Source of the DNA: JBFLVQ01 sp040758525
GTDB taxonomy: Bacteria; Acidobacteriota; Blastocatellia; Chloracidobacteriales; JADJPF01
Direction: 5' to 3'
NCBI GenBank assembly: GCA_040758525.1
Contig: JBFLVQ010000431.1
Span: 1-8,315, forward strand
DNA: 8,315 nt
Within the stretch, counting starts at the first letter, position 1. The number at the start of each line of letters is the position of its first letter. Positions 1-5,795 of this stretch are shown piece by piece. The position numbers and the translations under genes were made by a program. The notes beneath the pieces were generated by a model. That model was not told the DNA's origin and made no database searches. It was given only the letters and a program-made list of their open reading frames with translations.

Positions 1-2
1 CG

Positions 3-443
3 AAAAACTATAAGGATTCGGAAGAGACCTTACGTCGTGTGCTCTTGCTGGATCCAGATAATGCTACTGCTCTTAACAACCTTGGTTATTTCCTTACCGA
101 ACGTAATGAACGCCTAGAGGAAGCGTTGGATCTAATTCAGCGCGCCGTTAATATTGATCCTGCCAATGGCTCATTCCTAGACAGCCTGGGTTGGCTCTAC
201 TTTAAACTTGGCAAATCTGACCAAGCACTTAAGCATTTAGAGCAAGCCGTGCAGTATGATAAGCGCAGTGCCACAGTACGCGATCATTTAGGAGATGTCT
301 ACTATAACTTAGGGCGTACTGAAGAAGCTCGTCAGCAATGGCAACAAGCCGTAGATCTATCAACCGAGCCAGAGGAGATTAGTCGCATTAAAGAGAAGTT
401 GAAAGATCCCAAGAATGCCGCTGCCAATACCAATAAACGTTAA
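3..443 (+). CDS. TPR-repeat protein, 5'-truncated by the window edge
   Basis: The reading frame is open to the window edge, so only the C-terminal 146 residues are visible; the GTG at 39 is an internal Val codon, not a start. The visible part holds about three full tetratricopeptide repeats and the second helix of an earlier one. Repeats begin near ATALNNLGYFL, GSFLDSLGWLYFKLG and ATVRDHLGDVYYNLG, each with the TPR pattern of small residues at turns and a closing D-P or similar. The LDSLGW and DHLGDVYYNLGR signatures are typical of long bacterial TPR proteins of the PA4667-like type found in Acidobacteriota and Proteobacteria. These are usually exported or outer-membrane-associated scaffolds, but the N terminus that would show a signal peptide is missing here. 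The last 25 or so residues are a charged, Lys/Asn-rich tail. TPRs mediate protein-protein contact; the partner cannot be named from this sequence. Confidence 0.88.
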   Translation, partial: KNYKDSEETLRRVLLLDPDNATALNNLGYFLTERNERLEEALDLIQRAVNIDPANGSFLDSLGWLYFKLGKSDQALKHLEQAVQYDKRSATVRDHLGDVYYNLGRTEEARQQWQQAVDLSTEPEEISRIKEKLKDPKNAAANTNKR

Positions 444-481
444 TCCCCCTTTTCCTTATTCTTATTCTTACTCTTTTCAAT

Positions 482-508
482 ATCAGGCGGGCAGCCAACC
501 CGCCTGAT
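482..508 (+). terminator. 10-bp hairpin after the TPR gene
   Basis: A perfect inverted repeat (ATCAGGCGGG / CCCGCCTGAT) with a 7-nt loop sits 38 nt after the TPR stop codon. The stem is GC-rich and stable, but no T-run follows, so it is either a Rho-assisted terminator, an mRNA 3'-end stabiliser, or both. Its place between the TPR gene and the independently expressed hsp20 favours an end-of-transcript role. Confidence 0.5.
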
Positions 509-581
509 GCTACATTAAGGTCATCACTCCATAAAAATATTCGGTTATTGCTGAATTTACTTTCTTACTGAGGGCGTTAAA

Positions 582-611
582 CTGAAATAGTCTCTCGAAT
601 ACGAGTACTAT
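582..611 (+). promoter_or_regulatory. Weak candidate promoter for hsp20
   Basis: CTGAAA (582-587, 4 of 6 matches to TTGACA) and TACTAT (606-611, 4 of 6 to TATAAT) are separated by 18 bp. That would place the transcript start near 618, about 30 nt before the chosen ATG. No CIRCE operator (TTAGCACTC-N9-GAGTGCTAA) and no clear sigma-32 pair is visible between 444 and 647. A small imperfect dyad (TAGT..CTCG-AATA-CGAG.ACTA, 588-610) overlaps the -10 and could be an operator. Matches are modest and this is only the best candidate. Confidence 0.2.
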
Positions 612-635
612 CTACGAACAATGTTTCAACAACAT

Positions 636-642
636 AGGAGGA
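636..642 (+). promoter_or_regulatory. Strong Shine-Dalgarno that decides the hsp20 start
   Basis: AGGAGGA lies 5 nt before the ATG at 648. The in-frame ATG at 621 has no purine-rich site upstream, and choosing it would put this ribosome site inside the gene. The 648 start is therefore preferred. Confidence 0.8.
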
Positions 643-647
643 CTCAA

Positions 648-1241
648 ATGAGACGTGAGAATGAGGCGCTCACTCGCCGAGAGAGATCTTATCCGGAACG
701 TAGTGGTTTTGAGACGTTCAGCCCTTTTAATATGCTGCAGCGTTTCAGGGAAGAAGTAGATCGTATGTTTGATGATCTCTTCCTGCCCGAAATTGGTCGT
801 ACTCGTCGTAGCCTGGCGCGTCCAGGTCGCACTGACCTGTTAACTGATTGGGTACCCGCCATTGAGGTAGTAGAACGCGACAAGAACCTTATTGTACGTG
901 CCGATCTACCTGGCATTAACCCAGACGATATTAAGATAGAAGTAGATGACAATGGTTTGACGCTCCATGGCGAAACAAAACAGGAAGATGTGCAGCAGCA
1001 TGAAGGTTTCTACCACTCGGAACGTAGATTTGGTCGCTTCTACCGATTTATTCCTTTGCCAGAAAACGTTAATACTGATCAAATTACTGCTAATTTCCGC
1101 AATGGTCTGCTCGAAGTAACAGTGCCGTTACCAGAACAAGTGCTCAATCGCAAACAGATACAGATTCAGACAGAAGCTAAGGGCAAATCCATTGATGTCG
1201 GCTCAAGTAAGGAGACAGAAAAGAAGGGCGCAAAAGCCTAG
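648..1241 (+). CDS. hsp20: Hsp20/alpha-crystallin small heat-shock protein
   Basis: A 197-residue ATP-independent chaperone that binds unfolding proteins and holds them for refolding by DnaK-type systems; it acts in the cytoplasm as an oligomer. From the 648 start, residues 1-67 are a charged N-terminal arm with an amphipathic stretch (FNMLQRFREEVDRMFDDLF) typical of class A bacterial Hsp20. The alpha-crystallin domain runs about 68-162, from WVPAIEVVERDKN to the conserved NGLLEVTVPLPE (A-x-x-x-n-G-x-L-type signature near 149-155). The C-terminal I-x-I anchor motif is IQI at about 171-173, followed by a polar, Lys-rich tail. At 197 residues it is somewhat longer than the usual 140-160, mainly through both tails. 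It stands alone, bracketed by a hairpin and a strong terminator, consistent with an independently induced heat-shock gene. Family assignment is secure; the heat-control element is not. Confidence 0.95.
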   Translation: MRRENEALTRRERSYPERSGFETFSPFNMLQRFREEVDRMFDDLFLPEIGRTRRSLARPGRTDLLTDWVPAIEVVERDKNLIVRADLPGINPDDIKIEVDDNGLTLHGETKQEDVQQHEGFYHSERRFGRFYRFIPLPENVNTDQITANFRNGLLEVTVPLPEQVLNRKQIQIQTEAKGKSIDVGSSKETEKKGAKA

Positions 1242-1266
1242 TAAAAACTTGATTGGCAGGCTATCT

Positions 1267-1305
1267 GGCAGCGTGAAGTGTGCTTCGCGCTGCCTTTCTA
1301 TTATT
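1267..1305 (+). terminator. Intrinsic terminator of hsp20
   Basis: A 12-bp stem (1267-1278 with 1283-1294, one G-U pair) closes on a TGTG loop and is followed at once by TTTCTATTATT. It begins 25 nt after the hsp20 stop. This is a textbook Rho-independent terminator on the + strand. Confidence 0.9.
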
Positions 1306-1348
1306 CCCCACACTATTGCCTCACCGACTGCGCACAAATAGCATAGCC

Positions 1349-1357
1349 TGATATAAT
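1349..1357 (+). promoter_or_regulatory. Extended -10 promoter for the thioesterase gene
   Basis: TGATATAAT is a perfect TGnTATAAT extended -10 element, lying about 46 nt before the ATG at 1403. The -35 position with a 17-bp spacer reads TGCGCA (1329-1334), only 3 of 6 matches, which extended -10 promoters tolerate. It follows the hsp20 terminator directly, so the next gene has its own start of transcription, probably near 1364. Confidence 0.6.
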
Positions 1358-1402
1358 GCTGACATTTTTATCATAGCCCAATATTAGTAGTGGAGGTATT
1401 TA

Positions 1403-1867
1403 ATGACAGAAGAGAGCCTACAGAAAAAATATGCTCCTGAAAGTATCTGTTTCGGTTGTGGACCAGCTAATGAGAAAGGCTTACATATCAATAGCTATGT
1501 AAGTGGTAATGAAGTAGTCGCACAGTGGCAAGCTGAACCCTATCACCAAGCCTTTCCGGGTATGTTAAACGGAGGTATTATTGGCGCGTTACTCGATTGC
1601 CATTCCAATTGGGCGGCGGCTTGGCATCTAATGCAACGTCAAGGCAGTGATCACCCACCTTGCACCGTTACCGCCGATTATGCAATTAAGTTGAAGCGAC
1701 CTACTCCAATTGATGGGCCAATCACCCTGATCGCCAAAATTGCAGAATCTGAAGATGATCGTGCTGTAGTTGATGCCCAGCTAATCGCGAATGGTAAGAT
1801 CTGTGCCACTTGTCGAGGTACTTTTGTTGCCGTAAAGCCTGGCCACCCAGCTTATCATCGCTGGTGA
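1403..1867 (+). CDS. PaaI-like hotdog-fold thioesterase (probable acyl-CoA thioesterase)
   Basis: A 154-residue single-domain protein of the hotdog fold, expected to hydrolyse an acyl- or aryl-CoA thioester in the cytoplasm. The start is well supported: GGAGG at 1392-1396 stands 6 nt before the ATG. Key features are the N-terminal CFGCGPANEKGLHI (residues 16-29), characteristic of a PaaI-like subgroup, and the central hotdog helix LNGGIIGALLDCHSNWAA (55-72), in which Asp65 takes the place of the usual catalytic or polarising acid. The strands TVTADYAIKLKRPTPI (88-103) and the end CRGTFVAVKPGHPAYHRW complete the fold. Two CxxC pairs (16/19 and 134/137) are present; the second is unusual because this family commonly has a Gly where C137 sits (ATGRG-type motif). 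There is no operon partner, so the substrate cannot be deduced. Confidence 0.85.
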   Translation: MTEESLQKKYAPESICFGCGPANEKGLHINSYVSGNEVVAQWQAEPYHQAFPGMLNGGIIGALLDCHSNWAAAWHLMQRQGSDHPPCTVTADYAIKLKRPTPIDGPITLIAKIAESEDDRAVVDAQLIANGKICATCRGTFVAVKPGHPAYHRW

Positions 1868-1880
1868 AAGCTAGTTTTTT
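1847..1880 (+). terminator. Weak hairpin plus T-run after the thioesterase
   Basis: CCAGC (1847-1851) can pair with GCTGG (1860-1864) around an 8-nt loop, overlapping the thioesterase stop codon, and a run of six T follows at 1875-1880. The 10-nt gap between stem and T-run is too long for a standard intrinsic terminator. If it does not terminate, the kinase downstream may be read from the thioesterase promoter; no convincing separate promoter was found between 1868 and 1981. Confidence 0.22.
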
Positions 1881-1981
1881 CCATTGATAGTTTTGTTGAA
1901 GATTAGTAGTTGCCTGTCGAGCTAGTTGCTAGTATCCTTTACCAGAAAAGGAACAGATTTTTCTGTTGGGACTGCGGCAAA

Positions 1982-3811
1982 ATGAGAACCTGTCCGGCCT
2001 GTCAACGAGCCTATGACAGTCAAAAAAGTTTCTGTGTCTATGATGGTCAAGCCCTGATCACCACACAAGAGATCGATCCGCTAGTTGACCGCGTAATTGA
2101 CAACAAGTATTCGATCGATTACAAGATCGCCGAGGGCGGTACAGGTACAGTCTATCGCGCTACACATCTACAACTCCAATCTGTTGTTGCGATCAAAGTA
2201 ATGCATACGGCACTAGCCAACGATGCAATTGCCATAGAGCGTTTCCGGCGTGAAGCCTATGCAGCTATGAAGGTACGCCATCCTAATGCTGTTGCTGTAC
2301 TAGACTTTGGTATTACTGAAGATCGGCTTATCTATGTAGTTATGGAGCTACTTATCGGCCAATCACTGGCCGATCGACTGAAAATACGTAACCGTTTCTC
2401 AATATTGGAGGCTAATAATCTGATGCAACAGATCTGTGCGGCTGTCAGTGCCGCACATGCACGCGGTATTGTACATCGTGATCTTAAGCCAGAGAATATT
2501 TTTCTACATCAAGAGGATGGCCAAGAGACTGTTAAGGTGGTCGATTTTGGCATTGCCAAGGTTCAGGACTTTAGCTTCACGGATCAGAGTGGCGATTTAA
2601 CAGCCGGGGGTGCAGTAGTAGGTACACCTTACTACATTTCACCAGAGCAATGTTCTGGCCAAACTGTCGATGCCCGTGCAGATGTTTACAGTCTAGGGAT
2701 AATGCTTTATCAGATGCTCACTGGACAGCTACCTTTTGATGGTCCATCTTCAATTATTGTGCTACTCAAACAGCTTAATGAGAAACCTTTACCGATATAT
2801 CAAGTGCATCCAGAGCTCCCCCAATTGTTAAATGGTGTGGTAATGCATGCACTCGAGAAAGATCCGCGTGCAAGACCACAATCGGTTGTTAGTTTTGCTC
2901 AGGAGTTGGCTGCTGCTACCCGCGCAGTTAGTGAGCTAGAGTTTCAAGATGTCTTTATGGGGGCAACAGAGAAGGAGTTGGAGGCTGCGCTACTCTTTAC
3001 CAGTGATGGTAACTTGCGCGGCCGTGTAAACACTAGTGAGTATAGTCGCCCACGACTAGAACTGAGTGAAGAGCGCCAGACACAAGAACGCTACTATGAC
3101 CGTGGCCCTGAGACACGTACTAGCAAAAAGATTACTGATAGTCTATTTAAGCAGGTGCAAGGTCATCTAAGCTGGTTTGATCTTGCCTCTGTTATACATG
3201 TACTGCTGGGCCTACAAGAGACAGGGTTGCTCACACTACATAATATGGAGGTGGCACCCGATGAAAAGATCAATGTAGAAGAGCATAGACCTTTCGCACG
3301 CATCTACCTAGAAAATGGTAATGTAACACGTACTAAGCTAGGTGTACGCACTGGGCGGGAAGCCTTCTATCAACTCTTTCAAATGCCTCTGGAGGGATGT
3401 TTTGTCTTCCGGCAAGTTCCTATAGTGGAAGAGCTAGAATCTACCGAAGTGATCTTGGAAACAGGTAATTTATTACTTAAAGAGGCTTTAGGCTTGCGCA
3501 CCCTGGTCAGCCGTTTTGCTCTTAAGTTTCCTGATATGTTAGTTAGCTTTAAGCGACGTGTCGATCAGATCTCTTGGCGAGATACAGGAACTTTAGATCT
3601 TGCTAACAGACTTTGGGAGATGTTAGCACAGGCCGGCATTACGTTAACAGAATTGCTAGCCCGCTCGCCTTGCTGTAATGCCAAGACCTATCAAGTGCTG
3701 GCAATGCTACTAGCAACACGACAGATCAATTTCGTCAAGCCAGGCGCATCTGTGACTTCAACTCTTAATGAGATTAAACGTGCTGGCAATAATCTGACTA
3801 CCAATCTCTAG
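1982..3811 (+). CDS. Serine/threonine protein kinase with N-terminal Cys ribbon and C-terminal DUF4388/PATAN-like domain
   Basis: A 609-residue cytosolic Hanks-type kinase. The ATG at 1982 is chosen because related kinases begin with a short ribbon of the form M-x-x-C-P-x-C...FC..DG; here C4, C7, C18 and YDGQAL. The kinase domain spans about 43-313: glycine loop AEGGTGTV (50-57), VAIK Lys72, helix-C Glu91, HRDLKPEN with catalytic Asp167, DFG Asp188, SPE Glu222, DVYSLG Asp234 and Arg298. All catalytic residues are intact, so activity is expected; only the first loop glycine is replaced by Ala50. A Lys/Arg/Glu-rich linker (about 318-385) leads to a DUF4388/PATAN-like domain (about 391-479: GHLSWFDLASVIHVL, TGLLTL, ARIYLENGNV, GREAFYQLF, CFVFRQV), known from gliding, phosphorelay and GTPase-linked proteins as a docking module. 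The last 130 residues are helical and unrecognised. No membrane segment is present, unlike many PASTA-type kinases. An in-frame TTG at 1910 directly after a TAG would add 24 residues including another CxxC. The substrate is unknown. Confidence 0.92.
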   Translation: MRTCPACQRAYDSQKSFCVYDGQALITTQEIDPLVDRVIDNKYSIDYKIAEGGTGTVYRATHLQLQSVVAIKVMHTALANDAIAIERFRREAYAAMKVRHPNAVAVLDFGITEDRLIYVVMELLIGQSLADRLKIRNRFSILEANNLMQQICAAVSAAHARGIVHRDLKPENIFLHQEDGQETVKVVDFGIAKVQDFSFTDQSGDLTAGGAVVGTPYYISPEQCSGQTVDARADVYSLGIMLYQMLTGQLPFDGPSSIIVLLKQLNEKPLPIYQVHPELPQLLNGVVMHALEKDPRARPQSVVSFAQELAAATRAVSELEFQDVFMGATEKELEAALLFTSDGNLRGRVNTSEYSRPRLELSEERQTQERYYDRGPETRTSKKITDSLFKQVQGHLSWFDLASVIHVLLGLQETGLLTLHNMEVAPDEKINVEEHRPFARIYLENGNVTRTKLGVRTGREAFYQLFQMPLEGCFVFRQVPIVEELESTEVILETGNLLLKEALGLRTLVSRFALKFPDMLVSFKRRVDQISWRDTGTLDLANRLWEMLAQAGITLTELLARSPCCNAKTYQVLAMLLATRQINFVKPGASVTSTLNEIKRAGNNLTTNL

Positions 3812-3818
3812 ATAGATC

Positions 3819-3834
3819 CCAGTTTCTAAACTGG
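3819..3834. terminator. Small palindrome between convergent genes
   Basis: CCAGTTT and AAACTGG form a perfect 7-bp inverted repeat around CT, 8 nt past the kinase stop; the stop codon of the - strand small frame lies at its centre. No T-run follows in either direction. A bidirectional 3'-end hairpin is possible but weak. Confidence 0.3.
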
Positions 3835-4005
3835 TAGTATAGAGATATTGACCAAGCGCCCAATCTGATCGAAAGCGGCGTAGATCTTTTCACCATTCTT
3901 AGTCTCGCCCTCAATTGCCTTCTCAACAACCTTATGACGATAGCCTCTATAATCTAGGTAGGCCTGTAGTGTACGCCTATGATCGACATCGAAACTGGTG
4001 ATCAA
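3826..4005 (-). CDS. Unrecognised small reading frame (59 aa) or gene remnant
   Basis: The 217-nt space between the kinase and the glycosylase is filled on the - strand by an open frame with ordinary protein-like composition and codons matching its neighbours. It reads MITSFDVDHRRTLQAYLDYR..., then EGETKNGEKIYAAFDQIGR and ends LVNISILPV-stop. The only acceptable start in the gap is TTG at 4005, 23 nt after the glycosylase stop, and no Shine-Dalgarno precedes it. The frame stays open upstream into the glycosylase gene, where it is clearly a shadow. No signal peptide, membrane segment or known motif is seen. It may be a small coupled last gene of the - strand operon, or the surviving 3' end of a gene whose front was lost. 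The family is not recognised. No gene is on the other strand here, so it is not a shadow of one. Confidence 0.35.
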   Translation of the reverse strand: MITSFDVDHRRTLQAYLDYRGYRHKVVEKAIEGETKNGEKIYAAFDQIGRLVNISILPV

Positions 4006-4028
4006 TTGATTAAAAACAGTAATAAAAC

Positions 4029-4592
4029 TTAGCCACAGCGTAAACGTTCCCCAGTTTGATAAAGCTCCTGAAACAGTCTTGTCAGATCTTGCGATTGGTA
4101 ATGAGCATTGAGTCCACTAGTATTAGGTAGTACCCAGATCAATGTCTCACCGATCGTTTCTGGCTGTTTGCCTAATAAGGCTTTAGGATGGCGAAAAGCG
4201 GTACGGTAAGCACCTACACCTAATATTGCCAGAATTATCGGGCGATAACGACGGATCTTCTCTATCAGTTGTTCTCCACCCTTAATCAGTTCCTCTGGTG
4301 ATAGCTCATCTGCGCTTGCTGTGGCACGATTGACAATATTGGTGATGCCATAACCATGTGTGAGCAACTCGTTCTCCTGGAAAGGTGAAAGCAATCGTTT
4401 GGTAAAACCAGCATGATAGAGTGTAGGCCAAAACCGGTTACCAGGACGTCCAAAATGGTGTCCAATTGCCGCCGTATAGAGACCAGGATTGATGCCACAA
4501 AAGAGTACTAGCAGATCTGGCGCGATCACATCTGCAACACCCTTTCCAGCCGCCGCGTGCAGTTCCTCTTTAGTCGGTTTGTATACTGACAT
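4029..4592 (-). CDS. mug: G:T/U mismatch-specific uracil/thymine DNA glycosylase (MUG family)
   Basis: A 187-residue base-excision repair enzyme of the uracil-DNA glycosylase superfamily, family 2. It removes uracil, and in relatives thymine or ethenocytosine, opposite G, leaving an abasic site. Motif 1 is GINPG (33-37) with the family Asn36 (rather than the Asp of family 1) as the water-activating residue. It is followed by GHHFGRPGNRFW (44-55) and the ITNIVNRATASADELS block (83-98). Motif 2 is LPNTSGLNAHY (155-165), the loop that inserts into the duplex; NPSG is the commoner form, so Thr158 for Pro is a mild variation. Length is slightly above the E. coli enzyme (168). The ATG at 4592 gives the usual YKPTKEEL-type N terminus. 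It overlaps the last 23 nt of the Nudix gene in another frame and has no good ribosome site, which points to translational coupling with that gene. Confidence 0.95.
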   Translation of the reverse strand: MSVYKPTKEELHAAAGKGVADVIAPDLLVLFCGINPGLYTAAIGHHFGRPGNRFWPTLYHAGFTKRLLSPFQENELLTHGYGITNIVNRATASADELSPEELIKGGEQLIEKIRRYRPIILAILGVGAYRTAFRHPKALLGKQPETIGETLIWVLPNTSGLNAHYQSQDLTRLFQELYQTGERLRCG

Positions 4593-5172
4593 GCTTACTT
4601 AGTAAAGGATAGATCACTTCTAAAAAGTGCTTAACAATACGTGCTGTAGCGCCCCAGATCGGCTCCGCACCAATATGATAATAGTAGACCTGCACCTCCA
4701 CTTTACCGTAAAATGTGCGATTTTGCACCTCTTGACGGGTAGGATCAAGCAATAGTGGGATAGGTACTTCTATTACCTGTTCGATCTCTGCACTATTAAC
4801 AGAAAACTTGTATGGATAAGGGATAATACCAACAAATGGAGTGATACGGTACTGGGTTGAAGTCATCATATCATCAAGTTCGCCCAGCACCTTGATCTGA
4901 TCGCGCGATAGTCCTAATTCTTCTTCTGTCTCACGTAAAGCTGTCTCAAGTAGTGAAGCATCGCTTTCATCGCGTCGTCCACCCGGGAAGGAGATTTGAC
5001 CAGGGTGATTGCGCAGATTATTGGTACGCTTGGTAAAGAGCATATGTAAGTGCCCCTCCTTGCTAAAGAGGGGCACAAGTACAGCCGAGGGTCTTAATTC
5101 CCAATCGGTAATAATATCTTTATTGCGGCCTTTGAGTAGCTCTGCAATTTCGCACCCTAAGTGCTCGAGCAT
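4570..5172 (-). CDS. Nudix hydrolase, CoA pyrophosphatase type (NudL/YeaB-like)
   Basis: A 200-residue Nudix hydrolase expected to cleave the pyrophosphate of CoA or oxidised CoA into 3'-phosphoadenosine phosphate and a phosphopantetheine, removing damaged cofactor. From the chosen ATG at 5172, RPSAVLVPLF (27-36) opens the fold. LRNHPGQISFPGG (53-65) is the signature of the CoA-pyrophosphatase (UPF0035) subgroup. The Nudix box GGRRDESDASLLETALRETE, continuing EELGL, spans 64-87 with the metal-binding RETEEE. The block PIWGATARIVKHF near the C terminus is also typical of the group. Start choice: 5172 lies 7 nt after the stop of the upstream gene and gives a 26-residue lead like E. coli NudL. 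The same frame is open to ATG 5238 and TTG 5247, which would overlap the upstream gene by 59-68 nt. No strong ribosome site precedes any of them, so coupling is likely. The last 23 nt overlap the glycosylase gene. Confidence 0.92.
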   Translation of the reverse strand: MLEHLGCEIAELLKGRNKDIITDWELRPSAVLVPLFSKEGHLHMLFTKRTNNLRNHPGQISFPGGRRDESDASLLETALRETEEELGLSRDQIKVLGELDDMMTSTQYRITPFVGIIPYPYKFSVNSAEIEQVIEVPIPLLLDPTRQEVQNRTFYGKVEVQVYYYHIGAEPIWGATARIVKHFLEVIYPLLSKHVSIQTD

Positions 5173-5179
5173 GGCCAGA

Positions 5180-5695
5180 TCATTGATTGCGCTGCGACCC
5201 TTGGGAGGCAGTTGGGGGTGCAGTGTCCTTATTATCATTGGGGGCAACCGGCAGCATCACAGGTCGCTGTTTTGTAAGCCCTAATTTTTGCAGCGATTCT
5301 GCCGTAGGATAGCCAGTAACACGAAAATTATTAGCTTTTTGGTAGCTACTCATAGCTTCTACAGTGTTCTTATCATATTGTCCGTTGGGCTCGCTTTGAT
5401 AATAGCCCGCTTCTTGTAGTGCGACTTGAATCTCTCGTACACGTTCAGGGGGCATAGTTGAGGCAGTCGCGCCATCTCGATAGGTCCTTTTGCCACGTCG
5501 GCTACGTGCATAGCTAGATTTGCCACGACGTCTTGTTACCCGCCCAGTTCGTTTCTTACCCTTGCTCGATCTTGTTGCCGTAGCGCGGCTACGTCGTTTG
5601 CCACCAGCATAAGTATCTGCAGGCAGTATTACCAATACACTGAGCACCAGCCCTAAAACCAGCCAGAAACTCAAGAGTCTTTTGGTTATCTCCAA
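5180..5695 (-). CDS. Secreted peptidoglycan-binding protein (PG_binding_1) with highly basic linker
   Basis: A 171-residue exported protein. The TTG start at 5695 is chosen because AAGGGG lies 8 nt upstream and because it places the signal peptide at the very N terminus: MEITKR, a hydrophobic core about 8-25 (LLSFWLVLGLVLSVLVIL) and a likely cut after TYA at residue 30. A GTG at 5761 would add 22 residues with no ribosome site. Residues 31-75 carry 20 Lys/Arg and a single Asp out of 45, a strongly cationic and probably unstructured linker. Residues about 85-140 form one PG_binding_1 domain (RVREIQVALQEAGYY, PNGQYDKNTVEAMSSYQ, VTGYPTAESLQKLGL), which holds peptidoglycan. The tail is Pro/Gln/Asn-rich. 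No catalytic domain is attached, so it is a wall-binding adaptor rather than a hydrolase. It precedes the Nudix gene by 7 nt. Confidence 0.85.
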   Translation of the reverse strand: MEITKRLLSFWLVLGLVLSVLVILPADTYAGGKRRSRATATRSSKGKKRTGRVTRRRGKSSYARSRRGKRTYRDGATASTMPPERVREIQVALQEAGYYQSEPNGQYDKNTVEAMSSYQKANNFRVTGYPTAESLQKLGLTKQRPVMLPVAPNDNKDTAPPTASQGSQRNQ

Positions 5696-5703
5696 TGATA
5701 TAT

Positions 5704-5709
5704 CCCCTT
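5704..5709 (-). promoter_or_regulatory. Ribosome site supporting a TTG start
   Basis: AAGGGG on the - strand lies 8 nt before TTG 5695. It decides the start of the peptidoglycan-binding protein, since no ATG gives an intact signal peptide. Confidence 0.65.
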
Positions 5710-5720
5710 TCCTATGTTTT

Positions 5721-5726
5721 ATTCTA
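5721..5726 (-). promoter_or_regulatory. Weak -10-like element before the peptidoglycan-binding gene
   Basis: TAGAAT (5 of 6 matches to TATAAT) on the - strand would start a transcript near 5714, leaving a leader of about 19 nt with the ribosome site. No -35 match is present at 16-18 bp spacing. An internal promoter here would separate the lower genes from the IPT gene, but the evidence is thin. Confidence 0.22.
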
Positions 5727-5740
5727 GTCAGAAGGGACAG

Positions 5741-5767
5741 ATCACAGCGAAGAGACCTCACTGTGAT
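5741..5767 (-). terminator. 12-bp hairpin downstream of the IPT gene
   Basis: Read on the - strand, ATCACAGTGAGG pairs with CTTCGCTGTGAT around a TCT loop, with two G-U pairs. On the + strand two of those pairs become mismatches, so the structure is specific to the - strand transcript. It starts 28 nt after the IPT stop codon. No T-run follows (CTGTCCCTTCTG), so it could be a Rho-assisted end, a processing site, or an mRNA-stability element between envelope genes. Confidence 0.45.
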
Positions 5768-5795
5768 TTGTCTGATATTCTCAATTGGGGCGCAT

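Noticed and set aside
621..647. Nine extra codons at the hsp20 N terminus from the ATG at 621
   Set aside because: The strong AGGAGGA would then be inside the gene and the upstream ATG has no ribosome site.
444..647. CIRCE or classical heat-shock operator upstream of hsp20
   Set aside because: No TTAGCACTC inverted repeat and no sigma-32 consensus pair could be found.
689..952. Antisense open frame inside hsp20
   Set aside because: It is a shadow of the well-supported Hsp20 frame: low-complexity Ser/Arg-rich product with no motif.
4286..4498. Alternative - strand frame inside the glycosylase gene
   Set aside because: It overlaps the catalytic motifs of the MUG protein in another frame and has no family features.
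5009..5284. + strand open frame over the Nudix and peptidoglycan-binding genes
   Set aside because: Both - strand genes have clear conserved domains here; the + product has no recognisable features.
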